NCBI GenBank assembly: GCA_022572525.1
Contig: JACZVS010000037.1
Coordinates: forward strand, 1 to 5,587
Direction of reading: 5' to 3'
DNA length: 5,587 bases
Origin: Nanobdellota archaeon
GTDB lineage: Archaea > Nanobdellota > Nanobdellia > Pacearchaeales > UBA12030
Part shown: positions 4,130 through 5,587 of the stretch, one piece after another
Numbering within the stretch: position 1 is the first letter of the stretch
Layout: the number at the start of each line of letters is the position of its first letter
The notes under the pieces: generated by a model
Seen by the model: only the letters and a program-made list of their open reading frames with translations
Databases searched by the model: none
What the model was told of the DNA's origin: nothing
Program-made: the position numbers and the translations under genes

Positions 4130-5587
4130 ATGCTTATGGTAGAATTAAATCCTGCTCTTCAGGGAAGAGAATTTGGCTACGATGATGTACTTGTTCTTCC
4201 TGGTTATTCTGATTTTCCAATAGAAGACATTGATTTAACTGCAAAACTAACAAGAGGAATTAGTATCAATTTACCTTTTGTTTCTTCTCCAATGGACACT
4301 GTTACAGAACATAGACTAGCGATTGCAAATGGGTTAGAAGGAGGATTTAGTTTCATTCACTATAATCTAACTCCTGAAGAACAAGCGGAACAAATAAGAA
4401 AAGTAAAAAGCCATGTTACAGGATTTGTTAGAGATCCAATAACTTTGTCACCAAATCAAAAAATAAGTGAGTTAATTGGAATAAGAGATGAATCTGGTTT
4501 TGATAGTTTTCCAATAACAAAAGATGGAAAGCCAGATGGCGTGCTTGTAGGACTAATGACACCTGGATATTATGATGCTAAAGATGACTACAATAAGCCT
4601 GTTAGTGAGCTAATGATACCAACAGAAAAATTAAGGTATGAAACAATGCAGGGAAGAAAAATTCCTAAGGACATAATAGGTAGAGCAAGCGAAACGATGC
4701 GGGCGCATCGACATATTGCTATGCTCCCATACGTTGATGGAAGAGGAAAATTAGTTGGAATTATAACAAGAAGAGATATAGAAAGGTCACGAAGATATCC
4801 TAATGCTGTTAAAGATTCTGAAGGAAGATTACTCGTTGGAGCAGCAATAAAACCAAAATATTATGAAGAAAGATTAGAGATGGTTGTGAAGGCAGGAGTA
4901 GATGCAATAGTCATGGATACTTCAGATGGTCATGGGGAATTCATGAAGGAGATAATCCATTTCGTTAAAGAAAGATATGAAGGCCTGCAAATAGTTGCAG
5001 GTAATGTAGTTACTAAAGAAGCTACGGAATTTCTGATCGAGGCGGGAGTCGATGCGTTAAGGGTTGGTCTAGGTTCCGGATCAGCTTGTACAACATCTCA
5101 GACAATGGGTATTGGTAGACTACAAGGATCTGCTGTTTATGAGTGTGCAAAAGCTGCACGAGAATACGCCAAAAAAAATAAAAAAGAAGAGGTTCCAACC
5201 ATAGCTGACGGAGATATCCACACCCCTGGAGATGTTCTAAAAGCGCTAGCACTAGGCGCAACTACTGCAATGATGGGGGGATTGTATGCGAGAACTGAGG
5301 AATCTCCAGGAGAACGTGTAACAGGAGCGGGTGGCCAAGAGCTTGCAGTTTATAGAGGGATGGGTTCGGAAGATGCAATGAAGAGTGGTGGCGCGGCAAG
5401 ATATGGGTTAGAGGATTCTCAGGAAAGAGTCCCCGAAGGAATAAAAATGGAAGTTCCAATAACTGGATCTGTTTCAAAGCTCGTTGGAACATTAGCCCAA
5501 GGACTTAAGCAAGGAATGATTAAAGCGGGAGTAAGAACAATAGAGGAATTAAATGAGAAAGCGAGGATTGTAGAAGCCAGATATACG
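4130..5587 (+). CDS. guaB: Inosine-5'-monophosphate dehydrogenase (3' end outside window)
   Basis: IMPDH oxidises IMP to XMP with NAD+, the committed step of guanine nucleotide synthesis, as a cytosolic tetramer. The frame is open for 486 codons and runs off the right edge; ending at EEL-NEKARIVEARYT, it probably lacks only 10-20 residues. Numbering from ATG 4130: SSPMDTVTE (52-60); a CBS-pair (Bateman) region (about 98-225) with GIITRRDI near its end; GAAI (237-240); DTSDGHGE from D263; GNVVT (291-295); the catalytic loop GSGSACTT with Cys320; the phosphate-binding motif, here ADGDI (Asp360-Gly361-Asp362) where DGGI is usual; YRGMG (408-412); the flap dyad Arg424-Tyr425; and VPEG (434-437). 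CBS domains and the Arg-Tyr flap separate it from GMP reductase. ATG 4136 (MVELNPAL) is an alternative start favoured by promoter spacing. The GSGS and RGMGSEDAM segments resemble eukaryotic more than typical bacterial IMPDH. Confidence 0.93.
   Translation, partial: MLMVELNPALQGREFGYDDVLVLPGYSDFPIEDIDLTAKLTRGISINLPFVSSPMDTVTEHRLAIANGLEGGFSFIHYNLTPEEQAEQIRKVKSHVTGFVRDPITLSPNQKISELIGIRDESGFDSFPITKDGKPDGVLVGLMTPGYYDAKDDYNKPVSELMIPTEKLRYETMQGRKIPKDIIGRASETMRAHRHIAMLPYVDGRGKLVGIITRRDIERSRRYPNAVKDSEGRLLVGAAIKPKYYEERLEMVVKAGVDAIVMDTSDGHGEFMKEIIHFVKERYEGLQIVAGNVVTKEATEFLIEAGVDALRVGLGSGSACTTSQTMGIGRLQGSAVYECAKAAREYAKKNKKEEVPTIADGDIHTPGDVLKALALGATTAMMGGLYARTEESPGERVTGAGGQELAVYRGMGSEDAMKSGGAARYGLEDSQERVPEGIKMEVPITGSVSKLVGTLAQGLKQGMIKAGVRTIEELNEKARIVEARYT

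Noticed and set aside
5022..5492. Two adjacent minus-strand open frames opposite the IMPDH gene
   Set aside because: They are shadows of a strongly conserved plus-strand protein and show no recognisable domains.
4130..5587. GMP reductase instead of IMP dehydrogenase
   Set aside because: The protein contains a CBS-pair insertion and the Arg-Tyr flap with VPEG, both of which mark IMPDH.

Overview
The window reads as AT-rich archaeal chromosome. The evidence is the gene content: a tubulin-like FtsZ followed directly by a Sec61-gamma-type SecE, a short Spt5 (NGN plus KOW), an archaeal-type L11, eL43 (L37Ae), the RNA polymerase P subunit (Rpb12) and prefoldin beta. A tRNA-Pro without an encoded CCA end and TATA-like boxes about 25-30 nt before several starts agree with this. 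A lineage such as DPANN (Woesearchaeota or Pacearchaeota type) is a plausible guess from the gene mix, but a single window cannot settle it.

Layout, all genes on the + strand. (1) 1-3156 is a tightly packed division, secretion, transcription and translation block: 3' part of ftsZ, secE (abutting), a YvcK-like gene after a 30-nt gap, spt5 (4-nt overlap with the YvcK-like gene) and rpl11 (4-nt gap). This is the familiar archaeal ftsZ-secE-spt5-rpl11 order, interrupted by the YvcK-like gene and not followed by the usual rpl1 and rplP0. (2) 3191-3265 is tRNA-Pro(UGG), with its own TATA-like box. (3) 3304-4099 holds rpl37ae, a 46-codon rpoP gene that is easily missed, and prefoldin beta. The two spacers around rpoP carry related hairpin repeats. 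(4) 4130-5587 is an open reading frame for IMP dehydrogenase that stays open to the right edge and lacks only its last few codons.

Most of the genes belong to the core information-processing and secretion machinery: Spt5 and RpoP act on RNA polymerase, L11 and L37Ae sit in the large ribosomal subunit, SecE is part of the translocon, and prefoldin beta handles nascent chains. IMPDH supplies guanine nucleotides, which FtsZ and translation consume; that link is only contextual. The points most worth a second look are the bacterial-type YvcK homologue translationally coupled to spt5, the paired hairpin spacers around rpoP, the long charged tail and altered proline loop of L11, and the IMPDH with a eukaryote-like active-site context and a changed DGGI motif. 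No CRISPR array, transposon or defence system is visible, and no stretch over 300 bases lacks a gene.
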